Program-made: the position numbers and the translations under genes
In this document: one piece after another, positions 28,150 through 36,566 of the stretch
Layout of the letters: every line of letters begins with the position of its first letter
Numbering within the stretch: the first letter of the stretch is position 1
Notes under the pieces: generated by a model
The model's database searches: none
Told to the model about the DNA's origin: nothing
What the model saw: only the letters and a program-made list of their open reading frames with translations
Assembly (NCBI GenBank): GCA_002426015.1
Contig: DINS01000019.1
Coordinates: forward strand, 107,774 to 171,773
Source of the DNA: Flavobacteriaceae bacterium UBA5534
GTDB lineage: Bacteria > Bacteroidota > Bacteroidia > Flavobacteriales > Flavobacteriaceae
Direction of reading: 5' to 3'
Length of the DNA stretch: 64,000 bases

Positions 28150-30117
28150 ATGAAAAACACTCAACAATCACATAATCACCAACATCATGGTGTTTTTGGA
28201 CAGCGTACCGAATTGTACTTTTCTGTTTTATGCGGTTTTTTTCTGTTGATTGGGTTCTTTCTTGAACGTTTTGGTGATTACTCGGTTTACATTCACCTTT
28301 CCAGTTATGTCATTGCTTATTTTTTTGGAGGCTATTTTGTGGCCATTGAAGCTTTTCAAAAAATCAAAAAGGGCGGCTTTGACATCGATTTTTTAATGAT
28401 TGCTGCAGCTGTGGGAGCAGCATATATAGGAAGTTGGGCTGAAGGTGCGTTGTTACTTTTTTTATTCAGTTTGGGCCATGCTCTGGAAAATTTCGCAATG
28501 GATAAAGCCAAAAAATCCATTGAGGCTTTGGGTAACCTGTCACCCAAAGTGGCGTTAGTAAAGCGTCATGGAAACGTTGAAGAAATTGGTGTTGAAGATT
28601 TAAAAATCAATGATGTTATCGTTGTAAAACCCAATTCAAAGATCGCAGCTGATGGAGTCATTATTAAAGGAAGCAGTTCCATCAACCAAGCACCAATTAC
28701 AGGAGAAAGTATGCCTGTTGATAAAACAGCGATTGCGAGTACTGACAACCTTCCCAAATTTAATGAAATAGACAAGTCGCATGTGGTGTTTACGGGAACA
28801 ATCAATGGAGATAACGGTCTTGAGGTGTTGGTCTTAAAACTGAATGAAGACTCTACGGTTGCCAGACTTATTACTATGGTCAGCGAAGTGGAGACCCAAA
28901 AATCCCCTACCCAACGATTGACGAAAAAATTTGAAAAATGGTATGTTCCTTTGGTTATTGTGATTGTCGCCTTGTTATGTTTTGCCTATCTCGTTATCAA
29001 AGAGCCATTTTCTGATAGTTTATACAGGGCTATAACCGTTTTGGTGGCTGCAAGTCCATGTGCTTTGGCCATTTCAACACCTAGTGCAGTTTTAAGTGGT
29101 ATTGCAAGAGCTGCCCAAAAAGGAGTTTTGATAAAAGGAGGGAAGGCCTTGGAAGACTTGGGGACCATCACAACAATTGCTTTCGATAAAACAGGAACAT
29201 TAACTGAAGGAAAACCAAAATTGACGAACGTCATTCCAATTAATGGTTATAATGACCAGGATTTAGTGCGAATCATTCTGGAAGTGGAGAGTTTGAGCAA
29301 TCATCCATTGGCAAGAGCTATTGCTAAAGATATCAAGAATACCTATGCGATTGAATATCTAAATCAAGCGTCCAATGTCAATGCAATTCAAGGTAAAGGT
29401 ATCTCTGCTTGGTATAAAGGAAACGGAGTTTTTATTGGAAATGTAAAATTGATGGAAGATGAAGGGATCCAGGTAGAACCTTCTGTCATTTCGAAAATGG
29501 AAAGCTTATTACAAAATGGTCAAACAGTGATGTTGGTGTCTTATAAAAATGAAGTGATTGGTGTCATTAGTGTTATGGATATTCCAAGATCAACAGCCAT
29601 TGACACCTTAAAAACATTAAAAAGTATTGGCATCAAACGAATGATTATGCTTACTGGAGACCATCAAAATGTTGGTGATGCCATTGCCAAACAAATAGGG
29701 CTGACGGAAGCTAAAGGTAATTTATTGCCAGAAGATAAGGTAGAGGCCGTAAAAGAGTTGATGCAACGTGATGGAAAGATAGCCATGGTTGGAGATGGTG
29801 TTAATGATGCTCCAGCAATGGCGTTCAGTACAGTTAGTGTAGCTATGGGAGCGGCAGGGAGCGATGTGGCGCTCGAAACCGCAGATGTTGCATTGATGTC
29901 CGACAAAATCGAAATGTTGCCTTTTGTGATTGGGTTGAGTCGACAATCAAAAAAGATTATCAAACAGAATATTTGGATTAGTCTTGGGGTTGTCGCCTTG
30001 TTGGTACCTGTGACCATGTTAGGGTTGACGAATATAGGATTAGCAGTATTGTTTCACGAAGGGTCAACCTTGGTTGTGGTGCTGAATGCATTGCGATTAT
30101 TAGGCTATGGAAGATAA
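28150..30117 (+). CDS. P1B-4 type heavy-metal translocating ATPase (SPC motif)
   Basis: This inner-membrane ATPase exports a transition metal. The 655-residue protein starts with a short His-rich tail (SHNHQHHG) and has no ferredoxin-like metal-binding domain. The actuator loop is TGESMPVDK, the phosphorylation site is DKTGT with Asp346, and the hinge is VGDGVNDAPAM. The membrane metal site is SPC (Ser302-Cys304), not CPC, and the last helix holds HEGSTLVVVLNALRLLGYG. The SPC plus HEGS/T pair is the signature of the P1B-4 group (cobalt, iron or zinc exporters such as CoaT/CtpD). It lies 9 bp after the adaptor and closes the operon. Confidence 0.9.
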   Translation: MKNTQQSHNHQHHGVFGQRTELYFSVLCGFFLLIGFFLERFGDYSVYIHLSSYVIAYFFGGYFVAIEAFQKIKKGGFDIDFLMIAAAVGAAYIGSWAEGALLLFLFSLGHALENFAMDKAKKSIEALGNLSPKVALVKRHGNVEEIGVEDLKINDVIVVKPNSKIAADGVIIKGSSSINQAPITGESMPVDKTAIASTDNLPKFNEIDKSHVVFTGTINGDNGLEVLVLKLNEDSTVARLITMVSEVETQKSPTQRLTKKFEKWYVPLVIVIVALLCFAYLVIKEPFSDSLYRAITVLVAASPCALAISTPSAVLSGIARAAQKGVLIKGGKALEDLGTITTIAFDKTGTLTEGKPKLTNVIPINGYNDQDLVRIILEVESLSNHPLARAIAKDIKNTYAIEYLNQASNVNAIQGKGISAWYKGNGVFIGNVKLMEDEGIQVEPSVISKMESLLQNGQTVMLVSYKNEVIGVISVMDIPRSTAIDTLKTLKSIGIKRMIMLTGDHQNVGDAIAKQIGLTEAKGNLLPEDKVEAVKELMQRDGKIAMVGDGVNDAPAMAFSTVSVAMGAAGSDVALETADVALMSDKIEMLPFVIGLSRQSKKIIKQNIWISLGVVALLVPVTMLGLTNIGLAVLFHEGSTLVVVLNALRLLGYGR

Positions 30118-30152
30118 AAAATCCCATACATTAATTAGTATGGGGTTCTTTT
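30115..30152. terminator. Bidirectional terminator between the metal ATPase and glyS
   Basis: The stem CCCATAC / GTATGGG (30123-30129 and 30138-30144) has an 8-nt loop. It is flanked by A-run on the left and GTTCTTTT on the right, so it can stop transcription from both convergent genes. Confidence 0.75.
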
Positions 30153-30185
30153 ATAATCAGTGAGACGTCCTTCAGCAAGACATTC

Positions 30186-31727
30186 TTACATTTTCATTAA
30201 CCATGTTTTCACGTCGACTTCTTTTTTAATAAGGTCTCGTAAATCTTCAATTTTCACACGCTTTTGCTCCATCGTATCTCGGTGGCGAATGGTTACTGTG
30301 TTGTCTTCCAAAGTATCATGGTCAACAGTAATACAAAATGGCGTTCCGTTGGCATCTTGACGTCTGTAACGTCTTCCCACAGCATCCTTTTCATCGTAAT
30401 CAACGTTAAAATCCCATTTCAAATCATCTACAATTTGACGCGCAATTTCTGGAAGACCATCTTTTTTTACCAATGGCAAAATAGCTGCTTTGACAGGTGC
30501 CAAAACTGCGGGTAATTTTAAAACGGTTCGTGTCGTATTGTTATCCAATTCTTCTTCAACCAACGAATTTGAAAATACTGCCAAGAACATTCTATCCAAA
30601 CCGATTGAGGTTTCAAGAACATAAGGCACATAACTTTCATTCATTTCATGGTCAAAATATTGTAATTTTTTACCTGAATATTCTTCATGTTGCTTCAAAT
30701 CGAAATCTGTACGCGAATGAATACCTTCCAATTCCTTAAACCCGAATGGGAATTTGAATTCGATATCTGTCGCTGCATCTGCATAATGTGCTAATTTCTC
30801 ATGGTCGTGAAAACGATAATTCTCTGTTCCCATACCCAAAGATAAATGCCATTTCATTCTGGTTTCTTTCCAATGTTCAAACCATTCTTTTTGTGTTCCT
30901 GGTTTGATGAAGAATTGCATTTCCATTTGTTCAAATTCACGCATACGGAAAATGAATTGTCTTGCAACGATTTCATTTCTGAAGGCTTTTCCGGTTTGGG
31001 CAATACCAAATGGAATTTTCATGCGTCCCGTTTTTTGAACATTCAAGAAATTCACAAAAATACCTTGGGCTGTCTCTGGGCGAAGGTACAAATCCATCGA
31101 ATTTTCAGCGGACGCACCGATTTTGGTTCCGAACATTAAGTTGAACTGCTTTACCTCGGTCCAGTTACGGCTTCCCGTTAATGGGTCGGCAATTTCCAAT
31201 TCTTCAATCAACGCTTTTACATCAGCCAAATCTTCTTTCTCAAGAGATTTTGCCATACGCGAAAGTGTGGTATTTATTTTTTCCTGATAGTCAACAACAC
31301 GTTGGTTGGTAGCTAAAAATTGTTCCTTATCAAAGGCATCGCCAAATCGTTTTGCCGCTTTATCAACTTCCTTATCGATTTTCGCCTCTATTTTGGCACA
31401 ATAATCTTCAATCAAAACATCAGCACGATATCTTTTTTTGGAATCCTTGTTATCAATTAAAGGGTCATTAAAAGCATCGACGTGACCGGAAGCTTTCCAT
31501 GTGGTTGGATGCATAAAAATAGCGGCATCGATACCAACAATGTTGTCATGCATCTGCACCATGGCCTTCCACCAATAGTCGCGAATGTTTTTCTTTAATT
31601 CGGCTCCATTTTGAGCATAATCGTAAACAGCACTTAAGCCATCGTATATTTCACTGCTTTGGAATACGTATCCATATTCCTTGGCGTGCGAGATTACTTT
31701 TTTAAATTGATCGTCTTGATTTGTCAT
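30186..31727 (-). CDS. glyS: Glycyl-tRNA synthetase (alpha2 type)
   Basis: This class II enzyme charges tRNA-Gly. The 513-residue protein begins with the homodimer-type N-terminus VISHAKEYGYVFQSSEIYDG and has class II motif 2 in GKAFRNEIVARQFIFRMREF and motif 3 in VLETSIGLDRMFLAVF. The C-terminal anticodon domain holds KAAILPLVKKDGLPEIARQI and YRRQDANGTPFCITVD. It is the single-chain form, not the GlyQ/GlyS heterotetramer. A perfect TAnnTTTG box ends 5 nt before the ATG. Confidence 0.97.
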   Translation of the reverse strand: MTNQDDQFKKVISHAKEYGYVFQSSEIYDGLSAVYDYAQNGAELKKNIRDYWWKAMVQMHDNIVGIDAAIFMHPTTWKASGHVDAFNDPLIDNKDSKKRYRADVLIEDYCAKIEAKIDKEVDKAAKRFGDAFDKEQFLATNQRVVDYQEKINTTLSRMAKSLEKEDLADVKALIEELEIADPLTGSRNWTEVKQFNLMFGTKIGASAENSMDLYLRPETAQGIFVNFLNVQKTGRMKIPFGIAQTGKAFRNEIVARQFIFRMREFEQMEMQFFIKPGTQKEWFEHWKETRMKWHLSLGMGTENYRFHDHEKLAHYADAATDIEFKFPFGFKELEGIHSRTDFDLKQHEEYSGKKLQYFDHEMNESYVPYVLETSIGLDRMFLAVFSNSLVEEELDNNTTRTVLKLPAVLAPVKAAILPLVKKDGLPEIARQIVDDLKWDFNVDYDEKDAVGRRYRRQDANGTPFCITVDHDTLEDNTVTIRHRDTMEQKRVKIEDLRDLIKKEVDVKTWLMKM

Positions 31728-31731
31728 GCTG

Positions 31732-31739
31732 CAAAAATA
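31732..31739 (-). promoter_or_regulatory. -7 box immediately before glyS
   Basis: TATTTTTG on the minus strand matches TAnnTTTG exactly and is followed by CAGC and the glyS ATG. It overlaps the end of the upstream terminator's T-run. A transcript from it would start at or next to the ATG. Confidence 0.45.
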
Positions 31740-31741
31740 AA

Positions 31742-31768
31742 AAACCGCTCCAATTAATAGAACGGTTT
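31742..31768 (-). terminator. Terminator after the coiled-coil membrane protein gene
   Basis: AAACCG / CGGTTT with two further base pairs beyond a mismatch forms the stem. On the minus strand it is followed by TTTTTTATTTTT. It lies about 22 nt past the stop at 31791. Confidence 0.7.
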
Positions 31769-31790
31769 GTTAAAATATATTTATTGGATT

Positions 31791-32675
31791 TTAATCTAAC
31801 ATAATTTGTGTGTGCCCTAATTTTCGGTCTTTATAAAAAACGCTAACATAATAGACGCCCTTAGTTAGTGGCTTATCAGAATTATCGGCTACAATATTTG
31901 TACATACGTCCAGAACATTGTTTGAGTAGTTGACTACTTTTTTTGCACTGTAAATAAGTGACGAATTTCCAAAATCAATGGAGCCTTTATCAGCGACCAC
32001 ATTGTTTTTTGGGTTCACGATTTGAATGAACAATTCTTTTTCACCACTTAAGGTCAATGCGTTTTCAGCCAAAGTAAAACAAACCTGTATGGTTTCTGCT
32101 TTTATGGCTTTTCTTGTTTCGTATTGTTTGCCTTTATATGACTGGTATGCTTTGGCCTCAAATGAATTTGCAGTTAGTAAAGCTCCTTTTTCAATGGCTT
32201 CGCTTAAATTTTTGTTTTCATTGAGTAACGATGTGTTTTGATCACGCTGTTTTTGTAATTCATTGTAAGCTAATCGCTTGTCTTTTTCTAGCTCTTGATT
32301 TAGGTGTTCTAAAGAATCGATGGTTTCAAAAAGCGCCTTGTTTTTGGTTTTTAAAGCATTAAGCTGAATTTTGTATTTTGAAATGACAGAAACATCGGTT
32401 TTTAATAAACGAAGGGAATCTAATGCTATTTTAGCTGAAATTTTGGCTTCTTTAAGTTTTGAAGAGATGAAATCGTTTGTTGTTGAGACTTCATCATACC
32501 GTTTGAGCATTTGGGTTAGTTCACTTTCGACTAATATTTTTTCTTGCTCTAAAAATTGTTGATGGGCTTTGTTCGATTCGTAGTTTGTAAAACTAAAAAC
32601 CGCCAAAGCTGTAATGGCAACAATCAAAGAACCTATAATTAATCTGTAGTTAAATAATTGAGGGTTAACTATCAT
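31791..32675 (-). CDS. Membrane-anchored coiled-coil protein, function unknown
   Basis: I cannot assign a function. The 294-residue protein has one N-terminal transmembrane segment (about 11-29, RLIIGSLIVAITALAVFSF) and then a coiled coil (about 35-165, with LEHLNQELEKDKRLAYNELQ). A globular beta-rich C-terminal domain of about 110 residues follows (CFTLAENALTLSGEKELFIQ ... GVYYVSVFYKDRKLGHTQIM). The topology suggests the C-terminal domain lies outside the inner membrane. Similar proteins are sometimes mislabelled as partition proteins; no ATPase motif is present here. It is divergent from comF. Confidence 0.75.
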   Translation of the reverse strand: MIVNPQLFNYRLIIGSLIVAITALAVFSFTNYESNKAHQQFLEQEKILVESELTQMLKRYDEVSTTNDFISSKLKEAKISAKIALDSLRLLKTDVSVISKYKIQLNALKTKNKALFETIDSLEHLNQELEKDKRLAYNELQKQRDQNTSLLNENKNLSEAIEKGALLTANSFEAKAYQSYKGKQYETRKAIKAETIQVCFTLAENALTLSGEKELFIQIVNPKNNVVADKGSIDFGNSSLIYSAKKVVNYSNNVLDVCTNIVADNSDKPLTKGVYYVSVFYKDRKLGHTQIMLD

Positions 32676-32734
32676 TAATTTAATTATTGAGGGAGGTTAT
32701 GAATTATTTAATTAATAGATGCGAAAATATATAT

Positions 32735-32742
32735 TATGTTTG
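32735..32742 (+). promoter_or_regulatory. -7 box for comF
   Basis: TATGTTTG matches TAnnTTTG exactly. It lies inside the longer possible comF reading frame and 24 nt before the ATG at 32767, which favours that later start. Confidence 0.5.
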
Positions 32743-32766
32743 TGTTCTCTGTTTTTTATCGACAAA

Positions 32767-33447
32767 ATGGTAATAAATTTGTTAAACTTATTTTTCCCAA
32801 AGGTTTGTTTGGCTTGTGATGGTCATTTAGGTGATAATGAAGAATTCATTTGTACCATTTGTAGGCATGAATTACCTATCACCAAGTTTCATTCTGAAGA
32901 AGAAAATGCAGTCGCAAAACGACTGTACGGACGTGTCAATTTTAAAAACGCCACCGCTTTATTATGGTTTAACAAAAAAGGAATTGTACAGCATTTATTA
33001 CATAATCTTAAGTATAAGGGTCATGAAGATGTTGGTGTGTTTTTAGGACAATGGTTAGGCGATGAGTTAAGTAATATCACGAGTTATAATGATATTGATG
33101 TTGTCGTGCCAGTACCACTTCACAAGTCAAGATTACGTCAAAGAGGATATAACCAAACTGATAAGTTCGGAAGAGAAATAGCAAAAGCCCTTGGTATCGA
33201 ATTTAACTCAAAAATTTTAATAAAAACTAAAGCTACAGCCACACAGGTTTTTAAAGACCGATTAAAACGGATTGTCACTCACGAATCTGATTTTTCTGTA
33301 GCTGAAACCAGTAGTTTAAAAGGAAAACACATCTTGCTTGTTGACGATATTATAACTACAGGAGCGACCATTGAAGCGTGTTCAAATGCACTTTTAACTA
33401 TTGAAGGCGTTACCATAAGTATTGCTACAATGGCAATTGCAGAATAG
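32767..33447 (+). CDS. ComF-family phosphoribosyltransferase-like protein
   Basis: ComF proteins help take up or process single-stranded DNA in natural transformation, though most carriers are untested. The protein has an N-terminal zinc finger (CLAC...CTIC) and a type I phosphoribosyltransferase domain with PVPLHKSRLRQRGYNQ and the PRPP loop ILLVDDIITTGAT. From ATG 32767 (MVINLLNLFFPKVCLAC) it is 226 residues, close to the family's usual 220-240. An upstream in-frame ATG at 32719 gives 242, but a promoter box lies between the two. It is a single gene. Confidence 0.9.
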   Translation: MVINLLNLFFPKVCLACDGHLGDNEEFICTICRHELPITKFHSEEENAVAKRLYGRVNFKNATALLWFNKKGIVQHLLHNLKYKGHEDVGVFLGQWLGDELSNITSYNDIDVVVPVPLHKSRLRQRGYNQTDKFGREIAKALGIEFNSKILIKTKATATQVFKDRLKRIVTHESDFSVAETSSLKGKHILLVDDIITTGATIEACSNALLTIEGVTISIATMAIAE

Positions 33448-33547
33448 GTTTTAACAAAAGGATAGTAAATTTGAAGCAATTTTGGTCTTTCGGTTTCGTT
33501 AGTATCCCAAATATGTTGTTAATTTGCTTAAAATTCTAAACTAACGC

Positions 33548-35152
33548 ATGCGTTATACCTTTTATAAGTTTTTTATCTTGTTGTCAATGATTGCTTTGAT
33601 AGTGTCTTGTGCTAACAGAGGGACGCCTTCTGGCGGTGAAATAGATGTTGACCCACCAAAAATCATGCGCTCGGTTCCCGAAAATTTTTCAACGGAATTT
33701 AAAGGCAACGAAATACGTATTTATTTTGATGAGTATGTAAAAATAAAGAATGTTCAAAAACAGCTCATTATTTCGCCTCCAATGACTAATGAGCCAGATA
33801 TCACACCACTTGGTACCGCAAGTAAATATATAAAAATCGTTATTAAGGATACACTTCAACCAAATACCACTTATGCCTTTAATTTTGGGCAAAGTATTGT
33901 TGACAATAATGAAGAAAACCCTTATCCTTATTATAAATATGTGTTTTCTACTGGAACTTATATCGATTCACTTTCTGTAAAGGGAAACATCGTTGATGCA
34001 GAAAACAGAACAGTTGACACTTTTGTGTCAGTGATGCTCTATGAAGTAGATTCCACCTATAATGATTCGGTTGTTTACAATAAAAAACCCAAATATGTAA
34101 CAAATACATTGGACAGTGTCACAGATTTCAGTATTGAAAACATTAAAGCAGGCACTTATAAGTTGGTGGCATTAAAAGACGAGAACCGAAATTTTACCTA
34201 CCAGCAAAAAACAGATAAAATCGGGTTTCTGGACCAAATAATAACAGTTCCTACAGATTCTGTTTATACCATTAAACTGTTTAAAGAAGATTTAGATTTT
34301 AAAGCATTTAGGCCAAAACAAGAAGCTGGTCAAAAAATAGCGTTTGGATACGAAGGCGATTATAAAGACACACAAATCGAGCTTCTAGGTGACAAACCAG
34401 AAGGGCTCGTTGAACGAATTACTAAAGATAAAGCTAAAGACACGCTATATTATTGGTACAATAAAAATCTTGAAAGAGATTCTACATTATTTGTAGTGAG
34501 CAACAAACAGTACAGAGACACGTTGACACATAAATTTAGAGATATAAAAAAGGATACACTGGTAGTTAATGCCCTGCGATCTGGTAATCTGAATTTTGAT
34601 AAAGATTTTGAGATTGAAGGTTCCATTCCGTTTACATTGCTTCGTGAGGATCTAATAAAAATTATAGATAAGGATTCGGTTGATGTACCATTTACTACCA
34701 AATTTGATCAATTGCATAATATCTATACTTTTCAGTTCGAAAAGAAAGAATCCAATAACTATAAAATTCAGATGTTACCAGAAGCACTTACTGATTTCTT
34801 TGGCAATGTCAACGACACACTCAATTACAATGTAAGAACCAGGGCTTATTCAGATTTTGCAAACATTAGAGTTACTTTAAAAAACGCCAAGTATCCTGTT
34901 ATCGTTCAATTGACCGACGATAAAGGCGTGGTTAAATATGAACAATTCGCAGAGCAGCCAAAACCATTTGATTTTAGATTTATCAATACAGGAGATTACT
35001 ATATTAGAGTGGTATATGATACTAATGGTAATCAAAAATGGGATACAGGCAATTATCTTAAAAAGATTCAGCCAGAACGTATCAGTTATTATGACCGACT
35101 TATAGAAGCATCTGCAAATTGGGATTTAATTGAAGAATTTATTTTAGAATAA
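33548..35152 (+). CDS. Ig-like (Big_5) domain lipoprotein
   Basis: The 534-residue protein is an outer-membrane or surface lipoprotein with lipobox IVSC (LLSMIALIVSCANRGTPSGG). An SbsA/Big_5-like domain follows at about 33-130 (DPPKIMRSVPENFSTEF, IRIYFDEYVKIKNV, YAFNFGQSIVDNNE). Later beta-rich parts include a transthyretin-like segment (IENIKAGTYKLVALKDENRN) and the C-terminal RVVYDTNGNQKWDTGNYL. This is a conserved flavobacterial family of unknown role. Its 3' end overlaps the convergent nitrilase gene by 14 nt. Confidence 0.85.
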   Translation: MRYTFYKFFILLSMIALIVSCANRGTPSGGEIDVDPPKIMRSVPENFSTEFKGNEIRIYFDEYVKIKNVQKQLIISPPMTNEPDITPLGTASKYIKIVIKDTLQPNTTYAFNFGQSIVDNNEENPYPYYKYVFSTGTYIDSLSVKGNIVDAENRTVDTFVSVMLYEVDSTYNDSVVYNKKPKYVTNTLDSVTDFSIENIKAGTYKLVALKDENRNFTYQQKTDKIGFLDQIITVPTDSVYTIKLFKEDLDFKAFRPKQEAGQKIAFGYEGDYKDTQIELLGDKPEGLVERITKDKAKDTLYYWYNKNLERDSTLFVVSNKQYRDTLTHKFRDIKKDTLVVNALRSGNLNFDKDFEIEGSIPFTLLREDLIKIIDKDSVDVPFTTKFDQLHNIYTFQFEKKESNNYKIQMLPEALTDFFGNVNDTLNYNVRTRAYSDFANIRVTLKNAKYPVIVQLTDDKGVVKYEQFAEQPKPFDFRFINTGDYYIRVVYDTNGNQKWDTGNYLKKIQPERISYYDRLIEASANWDLIEEFILE

Positions 35153-35894
35153 AATCGTCTTTATCGTTGAGGAAGTTGAGTTTTTTTCTATGTAATTCCA
35201 ATTCCGATTTGTCTATAGTGACGATTTCCACAGCTTCTTTTTCGTATGGTATGGTATCCACTCGGTTTCCTAAAACATCATAAAGAGCTGAATGTCCAGA
35301 ATACTCATGGTTATTGCCATCGAGTCCAACACGATTGACGCCAATGCAATAGCTCATGTTTTCGATGGCTCTTGCCTTTAAGAGCGCATCCCAAGCATTG
35401 ATACGTGGTGTTGGCCAGTTGGCAACATAAAGCAATAGGTCATAATTTTCAATATTTCGAGCCCAAACAGGAAAGCGTAAATCATAGCAAATAAGCGGAC
35501 AAATAGTCCAACCTTTATAATTGATAATGCTCTTTTTTATTCCAGCCGTATAAACTTTGTCTTCTCCTGCAAGTGTAAAAGTATGGCGCTTGTCATATGT
35601 GTCAATTTGACCATTTGGATGCACAAAAAGCAAACGGTTATAAAATTTACCATGCTCCTTTATCACTAAACTTCCTGTTATGGCAGTCTGTTTTTTGGAA
35701 GCAATGCCTTTCATCCAGCTAACTGTTTCGCCCTCCATGGTTTCAGCAATAGCATTGGCATTCATGGTAAAACCAGATGTGAACATTTCTGGCAGTACAA
35801 TAATATCAACAGGTTGTGTGATTGAGTTAATCTGTTCTAAAAAATGAAGTCTGTTTTGATTTGGGTTTTCCCAAGCCAAAACAGACTGTATCAA
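35139..35894 (-). CDS. Nitrilase-superfamily amidohydrolase, omega-amidase (YafV/Nit2)-like; start codon uncertain
   Basis: Carbon-nitrogen hydrolases of this branch deamidate alpha-ketoglutaramate or alpha-ketosuccinamate. The Glu-Lys-Cys triad is visible: Glu in VLPEMFTSGF, Lys in YDKRHTF and Cys in PLICYDLRFPVWARN. The frame given starts at TTG 35894 (251 residues), but it loses part of the first beta-strand. The in-frame codons just upstream encode IDNKLHIA, giving the family-like LHIALIQSVLAWENP. No ATG or GTG exists between 35894 and the in-frame stop about 60 nt upstream, so a CTG at 35921, two bases after the stop of the upstream gene, is a possible start. It shares strand with the aminotransferase at 37071. 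Confidence 0.85.
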   Translation of the reverse strand: MIQSVLAWENPNQNRLHFLEQINSITQPVDIIVLPEMFTSGFTMNANAIAETMEGETVSWMKGIASKKQTAITGSLVIKEHGKFYNRLLFVHPNGQIDTYDKRHTFTLAGEDKVYTAGIKKSIINYKGWTICPLICYDLRFPVWARNIENYDLLLYVANWPTPRINAWDALLKARAIENMSYCIGVNRVGLDGNNHEYSGHSALYDVLGNRVDTIPYEKEAVEIVTIDKSELELHRKKLNFLNDKDDFILK

Positions 35895-35923
35895 TGCGAT
35901 ATGTAATTTATTGTCTATCAGAG

Positions 35924-36433
35924 TTATGATTTGCTTAATTTCTTTTTAGCTTTTTCTAAATCCTCTCTATAACCTTCCAGTTTTTTCAGCCATTTTTCTT
36001 CGTCATTAGGTGATAGTTTGCCTTTGCTTTTTAGCTTTTCGTACTTCTTTTGATTTTGTTGTAGCTTTTTAGTGGCCTTTTCAAAATTATCTTGAGCTTT
36101 TTGCTTTTGCTTTAATTCCTTTTCGGCCTTCTTTTGAGCTTTTTCAGCTTTTTTTTGAGCCTTTTCGGCTTTTTTTATTTCTTTTTCAGCCTTTTTTTGC
36201 TCTTTCTCTACTTTTTTTCTTGCAGCTTCAGCATTTTCAAACTCCGCTTTAGCTTTTTCGATTTTAGATAAAAGCTGTTGCTTTTTTTCTTCAGACAATG
36301 TGTTGGTTACATCCTTCCCATCCTGAAAAATAGCTTTCCCTTTAACTTCATATTTGACGCCTTCGTGTTCAACTTCTTGTGCATTAGCTGCAAGCCCAAA
36401 GCCTAGAAACAATAATAGTATCCAAAATTTCAT
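35924..36433 (-). CDS. Exported lysine/glutamate-rich coiled-coil protein
   Basis: I do not recognise a characterised family. The 169-residue protein has a signal peptide (MKFWILLLFLGFGLAANAQ) and a short folded segment, VEHEGVKYEVKGKAIFQDGKD. The remainder is a highly charged helix of about 120 residues made of imperfect KKAEKAQ/KKAEKEL heptads (about 60-125), ending AKKKLSKS. The repeats probably form a single long helix or coiled coil in the periplasm. It precedes the nitrilase gene by 2-30 nt depending on the start, so the two are probably one transcript. Confidence 0.75.
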   Translation of the reverse strand: MKFWILLLFLGFGLAANAQEVEHEGVKYEVKGKAIFQDGKDVTNTLSEEKKQQLLSKIEKAKAEFENAEAARKKVEKEQKKAEKEIKKAEKAQKKAEKAQKKAEKELKQKQKAQDNFEKATKKLQQNQKKYEKLKSKGKLSPNDEEKWLKKLEGYREDLEKAKKKLSKS

Positions 36434-36566
36434 AATCTATAATTTTATATGTTATTAATAACTAAACACAAAACTATAAAAAAGTCACTTTAAATACCTT
36501 AATTTGATGTTTAGTTTGATACTATAAATGTAATTGTTTTTTCAATTAATCCTTACTTTTATTGAG

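Noticed and set aside
31791..32675. ParA/partition protein label for the coiled-coil gene
   Set aside because: There is no Walker motif; the protein is a membrane-anchored coiled coil with a beta domain.
32719..32766. Upstream ATG for comF
   Set aside because: A perfect TAnnTTTG box lies between it and the next ATG, which gives a normal-length protein.
36040..36230. Short tandem repeats resembling a CRISPR-like array
   Set aside because: The repeats are codons for KKAEKAQ-type heptads in a protein gene and have no spacers of fixed length.
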